Shown here: positions 32,700 to 43,263 of the stretch, piece by piece
Layout of the letters: every line of letters begins with the position of its first letter
Numbering within the stretch: position 1 is the first letter of the stretch
From: Phymorhynchus buccinoides
Taxonomy: Eukaryota > Mollusca > Gastropoda > Neogastropoda > Raphitomidae
NCBI GenBank assembly: GCA_017654935.2
Contig: CM065694.1
Span: forward strand, 4,409,215 to 4,473,214
DNA length: 64,000 bases
Direction: 5' to 3'
The notes under the pieces: model-generated
Databases searched by the model: none
Told to the model about the DNA's origin: nothing
The model's input: the letters and a program-made list of their open reading frames with translations, nothing else
Made by a program: the position numbers and the translations under genes

Positions 32700-33360
32700 G
32701 TCAGGACAGGGTTTTTTTTAATTGTTAGGCCATGCCCATACAATGGAGTGAGTGTGACAACAACACAAACAAATTGACATTACATTACTAACTTGACATT
32801 ACAAAACACTACGTAAATCTTGCCGAACTTTCAAAGCTTTAAAGATAAAAACAGCCACTTTTCTTACAATACTTTTGTGTAAAAAAAGTGGATTTCTGAC
32901 TCGGGAACATGCCAATTCTAAACCTGGAAAAAGTGTTTCGTACTTTGATATTCACAATTTCACAAAAATGAGTACTTAAAGTAAAAGTTTGCTTAAAGGA
33001 TGCACATACATAATAAAAAGTGTGTGACTCTAAGCTTGCATGCCAATCTTGTTGAAAACAATCTATAAATCTTTGTTTTAATACTGCCAAGAATGCTTTT
33101 GTATTACCAACTCCTTGTGCTTCCCAAACCTCCCCAAAGCCAAAACGGTACAAAATATTTCTAACTTTACAAGCCCATGTATCATAATTTTGTTTCTGAA
33201 GGTTTAACAGCATATTATAGGCTTTATTTGGGTATCTACTACCATCCATCTGTATAAGACGTAACCAAAATTTTATACATCTCAAACGTGTTGCAACATG
33301 CAAAAGATACCTACCCGTTTCACCATATATCAAGTATATCAAGATAAAATTAAGCAAATC
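32700..33360 (-). mobile_element. LINE remnant, C-terminal part, relative of the 3.8-9.7 kb element
   Basis: The minus-strand frame contains YGETGRYLLHVATRLRCIKF, WACKVRNILYRFGFGEVW, CFQQDWHASLESHTFY and VRNTFSRFRIGMF, matching in order the part of ORF2 after the RT in the big LINE (YGESGRYPLYIRTQIKCIRY and so on). Strongly truncated at 5'. Its 3' end runs into (TC)n, as for the big LINE. Confidence 0.8.
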
Positions 33361-33705
33361 TGGAAGATTAATTTAAAGATAACATGAGTCTTATGGTGGT
33401 GGTGACTATCTATTTTTATTTTTTCTCTAATTTAGAAGTGTAATACTTTTTCTTATCTTAATCAATTCATAATGTCCAAAATATTAGCCTTATTTTTTTA
33501 AATTTTGAAATAAGATTTATGTCATCACAATGCGTTTGGAAATAAATTATTTCAAAATGTGTTATTATTTTACCATTATTCCAAAATACGTTATTTACTC
33601 AGCATCCCATAATTTATACACTGCTTATTAACAGTTTTGTGGTGGTGCCGGTGATATTGTGCCGCAGCGACAGCATTTCACGTAAAATATGCTTGCAGCG
33701 AATGG
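33361..33705. other. AT-rich spacer
   Basis: No gene or recognisable repeat apart from a few ATTTCAAAA motifs related to the palindromes to the right. Confidence 0.5.
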
Positions 33706-34260
33706 GTCTACACAAAGTGGGCTTTTGTCCTGAATGGGTCTACACAAAGACTTCGGTGAATTTATTTCAAATCGCGGTTTTATTTCAAAACGTGTCGACA
33801 CACACCAACGCGTTTTGAAATAATTATTTCAAAACGCGTTGTTTGTCCAGTGGGCTTTTGTCCTGCGTGGGTAGTGTTTTGTCCAGTGGGTTTTTGTCCT
33901 TCATGGGTGGTGTTTTGTCCAGTGGGCTTTTGTCCTGCATGGGTAGTGTTTTGTCCAGTGTGGGTCTACACAAAGACTTCAGTGAATTTATTTCAAATCG
34001 CGGTTTTATTTCAAAACGTGTCGACACACACCAACGCGTTTTGAAATAAACTCAACGCGTTTTTGAAATAATTATTTCAAAACGCGTTGCTTGTTCAGTG
34101 GACTTTTGTCCTGCGTGGGTAGTGTTTTGTCCAGTGCGTTTTTGTCCTTCATGGGTGGTGTTTTGTCCAGTGGGTTTTTGTCCTGCATGGGTAGTGTTTT
34201 GTCCAGTGGGTTTTTGTCCTGAATGGATCTACACAAAGACTTCGGTGAATTTATTTTCAA
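33706..34260. repeat. Complex satellite: 36-bp palindromes and 36-bp tandem units
   Basis: Perfect palindromes with half-site CAACGCGTTTTGAAATAA lie at 33806-33841 and (one extra T) 34053-34089. Between and after them, arrays of a 36-bp unit (TTTTGTCCAGTGGG, TTTTGTCCTGCATGGG) run at 33842-33966 and 34091-34226. The set TCTACACAAAGACTTC plus TTTATTTCAAATCGCGG closes each larger unit of about 250 bp. The multiple of three keeps a minus frame open, but nothing supports coding. Confidence 0.85.
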
Positions 34261-34284
34261 ATCGCGGTTTTATTTCAAAACGTG

Positions 34285-34460
34285 CCTATTTTCACTGTTT
34301 GACTGCAAATTAGTGTATTAGGAGTTCAAATGAACAAGGTTTGATGTGGTTGACCAGTGGTCAGTAGTGGGCAGTGACACTGACCACTGGTCAACCACAG
34401 CAAAAATTGTTCATTTGAACTCCTAATACACTAATTTGCGATCAAACAGTAAAAATAGGC
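34285..34460. mobile_element. Small foldback element with GACCAGTGGTCA core
   Basis: The left arm CCTATTTTCACTGTTTGA, GTGTATTAGGAGTTCAAATG and GGTTGACCAGTGGTCAGT, and the right arm in reverse, are complementary across almost the whole 176 bp. A further GTCAGTGACACTGACCACTG piece follows at 34465-34500. Confidence 0.75.
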
Positions 34461-34587
34461 CAAAGTGACCACTGGTCAGTGACACTGACCACTGGTCAAC
34501 CACATCAAAATTTGTTTAATTTTTGAGACACAGAGAGAGACAGAGAGAGAGATTGACAGATAGACATACAAAAGAGTCAGAAAGAGA

Positions 34588-34720
34588 AATTTATTTCAAA
34601 TCGCGGTTTTATTTCAAAACGTGTCGACACACACCAACGCATTTTGAAATAAACTCAACGCGTTTTGAAATAATTATTTCAAAACGCGTTGTTATTTCAA
34701 AACGCGTCGTCACACACGTG
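34588..34720. repeat. Third copy of the TTTCAAAACGCG palindromic repeat
   Basis: Palindrome 34656-34691 identical to the one at 33806-33841, with the same TTTATTTCAAATCGCGG neighbour. Confidence 0.85.
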
Positions 34721-35348
34721 CACGCACGGACGTACGCACTCACGCATGAAAAAATTAACCAGTCTTTGGCATCATTCAGGAGTGAGGACCTGTATAAAGC
34801 CAAACGTCATTTACTCTAACAAAAAGTATGGAAAATGGGAATGAACTAGCCTTAAGCAAAGTCTTATGGGCAAAGTAATAATTATCTCAAGGCATGGGAA
34901 CTGCCTTCCCCTTCCCCTGAATAAAAATAAGAGTGCATTAAAATGCAAGACACCGTTGAAACAAAATAAGTCTGGGTGGATTGGCAAAAGCTTTAAAGAT
35001 ACACTGACGCAACACGGTTAAGTCCCTTTGTTTTTGTTCTGGGTAGCTGTGACCCACATACACATGTCCCCATATTCAAATTGAGGCTGCTCTTTAAAAT
35101 TATGTTTCGTTTTGAATTTGGGGGCATTTGTATGGGAGTGAGACCTGGTCAAAACAAGATTTCTTACCAGATAATTATAAGAGTGGAAAACACGCGAAAC
35201 CCGTGATTTTTTTGACACGTGATCTGGTGGATCTTTAATATCCCAGCGCCCCGAAAAATAGCCTACCGTTGAAAGCAGGTATGGCCTACAGACAGAGGGA
35301 TGTAGATAGATCGGGTTAAGAAAAACAAATTAAACAAACCAAACCTAC
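34721..35348. other. GIMAP-A intron, no feature seen
   Basis: Unique sequence between the palindromic repeats and the candidate first exon of GIMAP-A. Confidence 0.4.
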
Positions 35349-35445
35349 CAGATTTACGCAGACCCTCAGTGCCTCCAAACCGTTGACTAAGCTTGGCCAC
35401 AGCTCCTTGCCTGGGCAGGGTCATTTCCAAATTCGACCTTATCAT
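35349..35445 (-). CDS. Candidate first coding exon of GIMAP-A
   Basis: ATG at 35445-35443 opens a frame MIRSNLEMTLPRQGAVAKLS that continues to a donor TCTG|GTAGGT with one base left. Joined to the P-loop exon it gives [16 protein letters not shown] in frame. A short basic N-terminal leader before the P-loop is normal for GIMAPs. The ATG lies 33 bp from a large foldback element (35479-36140). A second in-frame ATG follows eight codons in. Module B shows no copy of this exon inside the window. Confidence 0.6.
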
Positions 35446-35470
35446 TTGTGTGGACAGATAGTGCTAACAA

Positions 35471-36148
35471 AATTTGACGGGTGACCGGAATAACGTCGAA
35501 TGTACGGTTGCGCCTAAGGTCGAAACAAAATGGCATGACTGACAAGTGTGCCTAATGTCGAAAATTTCATGTAAGTTTTACGTTTGAGCCTAAGGTCGAA
35601 TGCACAGTTGAGCCCAACGTCGAATTTCAAAGTTGTGCCTAAGGTCGAATGTACGGTTGAGCCTAAGGTCGAATTGCAAAGTTGAGCCTAAGGTCGAATG
35701 CATCGTTGAGCCTAAGGTCGAATGCAAAGTTGAGCCCAACGTCGAATTTCAAAGTTGCGCCTAAGGTCGAATGTATAGTTGAGCCTAACATTGAACTGCA
35801 GAGAGAGAGAGAGAGAGAGAGACTTTTGGCTCAGCCGTTAATTCGACCTTAGGCACATCTTTGCAATTCGACATTAGGCTCAACTTTGCATTCGACCTTA
35901 GGCTCAACTTTGCATTCGACCTTAGGCTGAACCGTACATTCGACCTTGGGCGCAACTTTGCAATTCGACGTTAGGCTCAACTTTGCATTCGACCTTAGGC
36001 TCAACCGTATATTCGACGTTAGGCACAGCTCTGAAATTCGACATTAGGCTGAAGTGTGCATTTACTTATTTTCGACCTTAAGCACACCTGTACATTCGAC
36101 CTTAGGCGCAACCGTACTTTCGACCTTATTCCGGATTCCCAATTTGAC
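35471..36148. mobile_element. Foldback DNA element (35479-36140) with 8-bp target duplications
   Basis: AATTTGAC at 35471-35478 and 36141-36148 flanks a 662-bp element. The ends are inverted: GGGTGACCGGAATAACGTCG on the left, GGGAATCCGGAATAAGGTCG on the right read in reverse, continuing GTACGGTTGCGCCTAAGG on both. The left half contains about 11 tandem variants of GCCTAAGGTCGAA (period about 22-24 bp) and the right half about 12 in reverse, separated by an (AG)n core near 35801-35821. An 8-bp duplication is typical of hAT-type elements. No transposase is encoded. Confidence 0.88.
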
Positions 36149-36404
36149 AAGTAGCCTACCGCTGTCAAATCGAACATAATAATAAATGACACACAAGACT
36201 GAATAGGAAGTTATTCTTTAACCAGATAAAATGAGCAGTCGTGGGCGGACAGAGCTTAAATGATGCAAATAAAATTCACTTAAACGAATAATTGCGCCCC
36301 CCCCCCACTTTGAAAGACACAAACATTGCACAGCTTAACTCTCCAAATATCTTAGCTTTCAGTGAGTGATAGGACCTGTCTTTCTTTCTCTGGCATTTTC
36401 TTAC

Positions 36405-36483
36405 CTTCACTGTCCATACTCAGATGCTCGGATTTAAGTTTCATGTTCACTGCGACTGTTGATCTGACAGAATCATTTAAACC
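36405..36483 (-). CDS. Candidate small upstream exon on the GIMAP-A strand
   Basis: Acceptor GGTGATACAG, donor GAAG|GTAAGA (consensus). 79 bp, open from phase 0 as GLNDSVRSTVAVNMKLKSEH and leaving one base, which fits the P-loop exon. No recognisable domain. Evidence is splice signals and phase only. Confidence 0.25.
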
Positions 36484-36616
36484 CTGTATCACCAAAGTGT
36501 GGCACGACCGCCATATCCACATATAGATCCTCACTATTTTAGCACAATTTTTGCCCGACAATACTTGAAGGAAAGAAATCGTGTATGGTATGCATTAGGA
36601 AAACAACAAATAACCA

Positions 36617-37640
36617 AATTACCTCCTTGATTTTGTGTAAGGCCTGAGCATGTGACTGAAGACGTATTCGTCCAAAACACTGAATACCCATTCCTCATGA
36701 ATCACACCAAAAAGCCTAAATATCACAGAGTGATTACTTGCAGCCTACAAACCTTGCAACTAAAATGAAGCCAACTTTCTTACTTCCCACCTGGAAGGTG
36801 AAAAGGTGGAAGATGGGAAACATAAGTATGGCAACAGAAGGCAAATTTCGGTTCACAATGATCACACTGTAGTCAAGGTGAAAGGTGGGAGCAAAAAAAT
36901 AACCGGCTTATCAGCTGCGGACTGTTTTCTCTGTGTGTATACAGTATCACACCTACTGATTTCAACCTTTTCATTGCATAAAAAGATGTCTGCAAGAAGG
37001 CAAAAATGTTGTTGCTTTCTTTCCCCAGCTTCAAACGCTCAGTGGGCACGCCCAGTGCCATGTGAATCGGTATGCATGGCCTTGGGTGGGAAGATTACGC
37101 CAAAGCTGCTTTTAAAGCCAAATTTGAAGGCTACTCCGACTTCAGAGGACAACAAAGTTAAGCAGGCCCCTGTTAAAATTTAAATGCTTACATTATTTCA
37201 AGGTCGTTTTAAAAAATCAATATCACGATGTGAAAATATTGAACACGGATGCCTTGCTCTCAAGTGATTTACAATAAACAAACAAAACAAACAAGAGACA
37301 GAAAATACTGATTGCTAAAGGCTTTTTTTTGTAGACAGAAGCAAGCTATGCCATACCATTTTCACACGTGTGATGCTTTTTACAAAAAATGTGTTTGTGG
37401 ATTTGCAGTTTCATCACTTTTGTAAGTTTGTTTATTTATTTGTGTTTCTCCCAATTCTTATGTCATAGCAGAACTGAGAAATTGACAAAAAAATGTAAAC
37501 CCTGAAACAATAAATACTTTTGCTAAGTGTTAATGTTCTAGCACTACTGAAGAACAAAACTGCAACGCACATTATGTCAACTTCAATTCTGGAATACAAC
37601 CATAGCTGTTTTGACGAGGATTGGGTCAAAAGGTTCTCTA
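36617..37640. repeat. Duplicated block, copy 1 (pairs with 38817-39965)
   Basis: Shares CTTCCTTGATTTTGTGTAAG, GACTGAAGACGTATTCGTCC, the SINE-like core and the TTTGTTTATTTATTTGTGTT tail with 38817-39965, at an offset of about 2200 bp. Each member has different small deletions. No gene. Confidence 0.8.
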
Positions 37641-37696
37641 GTTATCCTTTTAGTGTGTTAAATTTTCAAGTAGAAAGGGCGTCCTTTAGCCCACTT

Positions 37697-37990
37697 CTCT
37701 AGGGTCATGGCAGATGACGCAACTTTCCGACACCTTTTCATCTAGTAAATTTATATCGGGTTCTGGCTCGTATGATTGGAAGAAATACAAGTCTTCTAGT
37801 TGCTCGAGATAATGGCAGACAGAGACATATAGCGTTTTTACATGAAATTACAAGACTTCCAGGTCACATCAGGTCAAGACCAATGGTGATAATTTATGCT
37901 ATGTTTTCACTTGTATATTTATTTACACACACAATCTGCATAAGATTCTGCAACAATAATAATAAAGAAAATCAATGGCTTAAAACAAAA
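37697..37990. repeat. Dispersed repeat related to the inverted repeats at 59.4 and 63.4 kb
   Basis: CCTTTTCATCTAGTAAATTTAT, GTTCTGGCTCGTATGATTG and TTTTTACATGAAA match 63540-63670 and the complement of 59740-59850. Degenerate. Confidence 0.6.
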
Positions 37991-38354
37991 TATGAACCCC
38001 TACCACTTTCAAGGCCTAAGGATTTACAAGACTTTTGTCTTGACCTAGAAGGTTAGCCACAATCAGAACGGGCATAACAAAGTACCTTCATGCCTTTTTT
38101 GAAGACCTAACACTAACAGTGTGGGAGTTATGGGCCCTGTATTTTCGGTTTTCAAGGTCGTACGCCAAGGTCAAGGTAGGGACGGCGAGTGCTTTGCGCG
38201 GATGGCTTGCTCTCATGGTGACACAGCTCCCACACGTTCCGGTGACGTGATTCTGTCATGGCCGGTTCGCGTGGTCTCCTCCTTGGGACAGACAGAAGGT
38301 TTCCTTGTGAGTCAAAATGACCCTCGATGCCCTGCGATTTTCAGGCTCCAGCGA

Positions 38355-38674
38355 TCTTTTTGACCTTGACCTTGACCTTGATCTGTATGCCATCATCAGA
38401 ACGGGCATAATCCAAACCACCTTCATACCAAGTTTCAACATCCTATGTTGATCGGTGCCCGAGATATGGCTAACAAATAGATTTTCGGTTTTCAAGGATC
38501 AGTAAAACGTAAAAGGTCAAGAATCACGACGGCAAAATGGTACCCGGCTAGATCTCTTCTATATCAAGCCAGGCACACCTTCATCCAACAATTTGATGCG
38601 ATTCGGTCATAAAGTTCGGGAGATATCCTTGGGACAGACAGAAAGACAAAAAAAAAAAAAAAAAAAAAAAAAAA
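38355..38674 (+). mobile_element. SINE-like repeat with GACCTTGACCTTGACC and a poly(A) tail
   Basis: GACCTTGACCTTGACCTTGA, CATCAGAACGGGCATAA and CCAAGTTT are followed by GAGATATCCTTGGGACAGAC and about 26 A (38649-38674). A related piece lies at 41640-41762, left of the gap. No target duplication was verified. Confidence 0.55.
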
Positions 38675-38816
38675 AGACAAACCAGCCCATCGCAATAGTC
38701 CGATCACTGGTGGTGAAAGACTAAAAAGTCAAAAACAAACTCAACCCCAAAAAAGACTCAAAAAACCAGACAAACCAGCCCATCTAGTGAGTCCGATCAC
38801 CTTCGGTGACGGAGAA

Positions 38817-39965
38817 ATTACTTCCTTGATTTTGTGTAAGGCCTGATCATGTGACTGAAGACGTATTCGTCCAAAACACTGAATACCCATTCGTCTATGA
38901 ATCCACACTCAAGCTTCGCGCATTTAATAGTCACACCAAAAAGCCTAAATATCACAGAGTGATTTTATGCCTACTAAGCCTTTTACAAACCTTGCAACTA
39001 AAATGAAGCTTGCACTTTCTTACCATTCCCACCAGGAAGTTGAAAAGGTGGAAGATGGCTTGATCACTAAGTATGGTAACAGAGGCAGTGAGTTCACAAT
39101 GACCCCCACCTATAGTGTAGATGAAAGGGTGTGATTGTAAAAAAAACGCCTTCAATCAGCTGCGGACTCACGAACTCTGTGTGTATATTTGATCACACCT
39201 AGCTGATTTCAACCTTTTCATTGCATAAAAAGATGCTCTGCAAGAAGGAAGAAAATGTTGTTGACTTTCTTTCCCCAGCTTAAGCGCTCAATGGGCACAC
39301 CCAGTGCCATGTGAGACATTTCTCATGGCCTTGGGTGGGAAGATTACGAACGTATGGCTGCTTTTAAAGGGCCCCCAGCCACCCCACATGGGCGGCCTAC
39401 AGAGCTACTCCGACTTCAGAGGACAAAAAAAAGTGTTGTTGATTCTTGTGTATGTTGGGAGGCAGTGTAAATGTACAACCCATTAAAAATGCTCTTTGCA
39501 AGGGTTTTCTTGACTCATTTGCAGAAAACAAGCAGGTTTTCTGTTAAAATTTAAATGCTTACATTATATATTGATATTATTAAAAAAATATCACGATGTG
39601 AAAATATTGAACACGTGGTATTGCTTAAGTAATTTACAATAAACAGAAAATACTGATTTCTAAAGTCTTTTTTTGCAAATCAACCACTTGTATTTCTTAC
39701 AGTCAAGCTATGCCATACCATTATACACGTGTGTGCTCACTACAAAAAATGTATTTGTGGATTTGCAGTTTCATCACTTTTGTTTGTTTGTTTATTTATT
39801 TGTGTTTCTCCCAATTCTTATTCATAGCAGAACTGGAAATTGACAACTAAATGTAAACCCTGAAACAGATAAATACTTTTGCTAGCTGTGTTAATGTTCT
39901 AGCACTACTGAAGAACAAAACTGCAACCGCAGTAGGTCAGCTTCAATTCTGGAATACAATCATAG
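38817..39965. repeat. Duplicated block, copy 2 (pairs with 36617-37640)
   Basis: Second member of the 36.6-kb block with extra small insertions. Contains a SINE-like core at about 39190-39420. Confidence 0.8.
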
Positions 39966-40159
39966 CTGTCCAGCATCTGAATAACAGGATATTGTACGTA
40001 ACACAGGTATGGAAAGAAACTAAATGGAAGACAACCTGATTTGCCATTATTATAGAAAGCAGTCTATGAACAAAGAATAAACCACACAAAAGCAATGACA
40101 ACTTTTTTTAAAAACCCACCAGGACATGGGTAGCAAAATGCCTATCATAGTTTACCCAC

Positions 40160-40354
40160 CTTGGGATAATCTGGCAATGGCCTTTTTCAAGGCCAGGAAC
40201 TGCTTGCCCTTCAGCAGTTGAGGCTTCTGGAAGATGTCCACAAGGTCATCCGGCTCAAGTTCTCTGAGGTCGTCCACAGTGGTGAATTCCTGATCCATCA
40301 GGACTCGCACCGTCTCCCTGGAAAGCCCCTCTGATGAGGCCCAGGTGTGAATGT
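40160..40354 (-). CDS. SAM-like domain exon, probably 5' part of GIMAP-A
   Basis: Acceptor CTGTTCGTTGCAG, donor CAAG|GTGGGT; 195 bp, phase 1 at both ends. The frame holds DIHTWASSEGLSRETVRVLM, FTTVDDLRELEPDDLVDIF and LLKGKQFLALKKAIARL: five-helix SAM-like spacing with the DDL..L..L.PDDL and KGK..L.KAI features of SAM domains, which mediate oligomerisation. It lies upstream of GIMAP-A on the same strand and ends in the phase the P-loop exon needs (LSQ-E-EVFRML). It does not fit the visible end of ZU5-B (phase 0). A SAM-GIMAP protein is inferred; it could also be an exon of an unseen gene. Confidence 0.6.
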
Positions 40355-40800
40355 CTGCAACGAACAGAGATATCGTAATGAGGTTGAATACCCGCAAGGA
40401 CAGATTGACAATATAGCTAAGTCGACTGTCCCTGCTATACAGTTAGACCAACCATGATGGATTTAAGTATCTGTAACAATAGAAGTAGTTAGACCATACA
40501 AAAATATGAATGTCTATGATGTACAATGAATATCTGCAACACCAGGCTACGTCAAAATGTGGTTATGCTCTGCACAATATGCAGGGATTGTCTTTAACCA
40601 TGACAAGTTCCTAGCACAACACCATCAGTCTCCAAAATTCTCGGAAGTCGGAGTGTTGCTGCTCACGTAGCAGGGTAATCAAAAACGGTCACACACGTAA
40701 TTATCTCATCCCTAGCTGATGCATTTGTACAACTGATAGTGTTCAAGTGCTTTGGCTGTTCCCTGATCCCTGGAGTCTTTCAGCCAGGGACTAACGACAA
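40355..40800. other. No feature recognised
   Basis: Unique, moderately AT-rich; upstream of the SAM-like exon, so it may include further exons or a promoter that I cannot recognise. Confidence 0.4.
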
Positions 40801-40804
40801 CAAC

Positions 40805-41000
40805 AACAATCACATCACATCACATATCATGTCAGATCATAATCGTATTGTATCATGTCGTATCATTATCAAAATGATCATATCATATAATCTATGTCAT
40901 TTCATGTCATGTCTTTATATGTCATGTTGTGACATGTCATAGTACCATGTTATGTCATTTCAGATCAATATCCATTTTCATATCGTATCTTATATTGCCT
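40805..41000. repeat. Degenerate TCATGTCA/TCATATCA low-complexity tract
   Basis: Short irregular repeats of ATCATGTC-type pentamers to octamers. Confidence 0.8.
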
Positions 41001-41319
41001 GTCTGTCGTTTCCGTCAATCACAATGACTGCCAGCTGCTATTTCAGTGGGCTGCGCTACAATTTGTTTAGGCATATAGTGGAGAAAGCATGCCCAGGGCA
41101 CATCCCCACTCTCTCAGCCAAAGGGTTTTGTGGACGAGAGTTGGTGTTGGGGAAGATCCCCAAAGGCCAACCAATCCCCTTGGCTGCAGCACTAGAGCCG
41201 GTGCAAAGGCCCCCTAGTTAGAGAGTCATAGACTCCCACGAAAGACTAATCTGTACCGTGATATTCCTAAACAGTAGAAAATCATATATAGTACAGCTCT
41301 CATTTAATATTGGCCATAA

Positions 41320-41490
41320 AATTATGCTTTACTGCCCTATCTTATCGTGTCTTGCTATATCGTCACCCCTATCATTGTATTATAGTATCATTGTATTATA
41401 GTATATACCATTCTTTTACTTTATGCTTTACTGCCCTATCTTATCCTGTCTTGCTATATCGTCACCTTATCATTGTATTATAGTATATTA
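41320..41490. repeat. Two-copy tandem repeat of about 100 bp
   Basis: ATGCTTTACTGCCCTATCTT, GTCTTGCTATATCGTCACC and TATCATTGTATTATAGTAT appear twice, at 41323 and 41424. Confidence 0.85.
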
Positions 41491-41590
41491 CTAGCGCAAC
41501 GCCCCGTACCGGTAACGCCTAGTACCGGTAACGACTTGTACAGGTAACGCCAAGTACTGGTACCGCTGAGTACCGGTTTTGCCGGGTCCG
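41491..41590. repeat. Degenerate GTACCGGTAACGCC repeats
   Basis: Five or six units of 16-19 bp based on AGTACCGGTAACG. Confidence 0.75.
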
Positions 41591-41762
41591 CAAAATATTA
41601 TATTTTTACTTTTGTGGCTGAAAATACAATTTTTTACCCCTACCACTTTCAAGGCCTACCGATCTCCATGACCTTGACCTTGACCTTGATCAGTATGCAA
41701 TCATCAGAACAAACATAAGCCAAAGTACCTACATGCCAAGTTTGAAGTCCCTTAAAGATTTT

Positions 41763-42262
41763 NNNNNNNNNNNNNNNNNNNNNNNNNNNNNNNNNNNNNN
41801 NNNNNNNNNNNNNNNNNNNNNNNNNNNNNNNNNNNNNNNNNNNNNNNNNNNNNNNNNNNNNNNNNNNNNNNNNNNNNNNNNNNNNNNNNNNNNNNNNNNN
41901 NNNNNNNNNNNNNNNNNNNNNNNNNNNNNNNNNNNNNNNNNNNNNNNNNNNNNNNNNNNNNNNNNNNNNNNNNNNNNNNNNNNNNNNNNNNNNNNNNNNN
42001 NNNNNNNNNNNNNNNNNNNNNNNNNNNNNNNNNNNNNNNNNNNNNNNNNNNNNNNNNNNNNNNNNNNNNNNNNNNNNNNNNNNNNNNNNNNNNNNNNNNN
42101 NNNNNNNNNNNNNNNNNNNNNNNNNNNNNNNNNNNNNNNNNNNNNNNNNNNNNNNNNNNNNNNNNNNNNNNNNNNNNNNNNNNNNNNNNNNNNNNNNNNN
42201 NNNNNNNNNNNNNNNNNNNNNNNNNNNNNNNNNNNNNNNNNNNNNNNNNNNNNNNNNNNNNN
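41763..42262. other. Assembly gap (500 N)
   Basis: Exactly 500 N, a conventional length for a gap of unknown size. It hides the left end of module B and any 3' exons of ZU5-B. Confidence 1.
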
Positions 42263-43263
42263 CATTGTTTTCAATGACAAATTCAAGATTAATGATAAAA
42301 TATTATATTTTCCAGATTGGGCAGACAAAAACATAATTTATGTTAAAGATCTTTTAAAAGATGATGGATCATTCTTAAATATGAATGATGAACTTAATCA
42401 AAAGTACGGCTTGAATGCTCGTCCTCTGGATGCTTTAGGATCTATTGATACGTTTAAAATGTACATAAGACAAAAGGGTATACACGTCACAAATAATACC
42501 TGTCGTGAAAGAGTAAAAGCACTGGATTTAGCAATTACAAACCAAAAAGGATCTAAAATATTTTACAAAGTAATGATAAATAAAGCAAAACTACCAGTTA
42601 CGTATTTTAAGCAGTCAAATTAATTGGTCAAAAGTATTTCATAATGTTAAAACTATCCCAGAAGTAAAACTACGGTGGTTTCAAATCAAGATAAACACAG
42701 AATTATTGTCACAAACTCTATCTTAAGCAAAATGGGTGTAAAAGATATTAACTTGTGCAATTTTTGTAATGCAGAAAAAGACACAGTTTTTCATTATTTA
42801 TGGGCATGTGTATATATACCAGAACCTTTTGATAAGAATTAGAAAATTATATAAAAATTAAGTGTGTGCATTGTGACAGATTATCATTCACTGCTTGTCT
42901 TGTATTATTTGGATGTGATGAAACATACAGAATGGATGAAGGTTTATCTTCTATTTTGTTACAAGCAAAATACTTTGTTTATGAGCCTGTGGCAAAAGGT
43001 TGTCCACGTGACAACCAACAGTTTGGACCTCTAAAATACAGTCATACAATTGAAATTGAAAGTTTTATCTGTGTCTCCTCTAAAGATGTTAATGAAATAA
43101 TCTTTTTTTAATTGTTTTTTTATTATTCAATATTTGTTTTTATTCCATGTCTTCTTACATTCCACAATTATTGCTTTCATTCAATCTTTCATCCAATCAA
43201 AATATACATGTAACAAAATTTGAGCAAATAAAGTAAAATACAGTAAAATAAATAAATAGTTCA
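42263..43263 (+). mobile_element. Tx1/L1-like LINE 3' part, copy B
   Basis: Corresponds to 13551-14537. Lacks one T of copy A near 42560, so its frame stays open about 20 codons longer. Truncated at the left by the gap. Confidence 0.85.

Noticed and set aside
33824..34260. DKNPLDKTLPMQ-type repeat protein
   Set aside because: The 36-bp unit is a multiple of three, so the frame is open by construction; no start context, splice sites or domain.
35471..36148. CRISPR-like array
   Set aside because: Units are adjoining, degenerate and present in both orientations with no unique spacers, in a eukaryotic genome; it is a foldback element.
36806..37183. 125-codon plus-strand frame
   Set aside because: Made of the SINE-like repeat core; the related copy at 39.2 kb does not keep the frame.
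41733..42623. Open frames across the N gaps (also 60810-61425)
   Set aside because: They exist only because N codons contain no stops.
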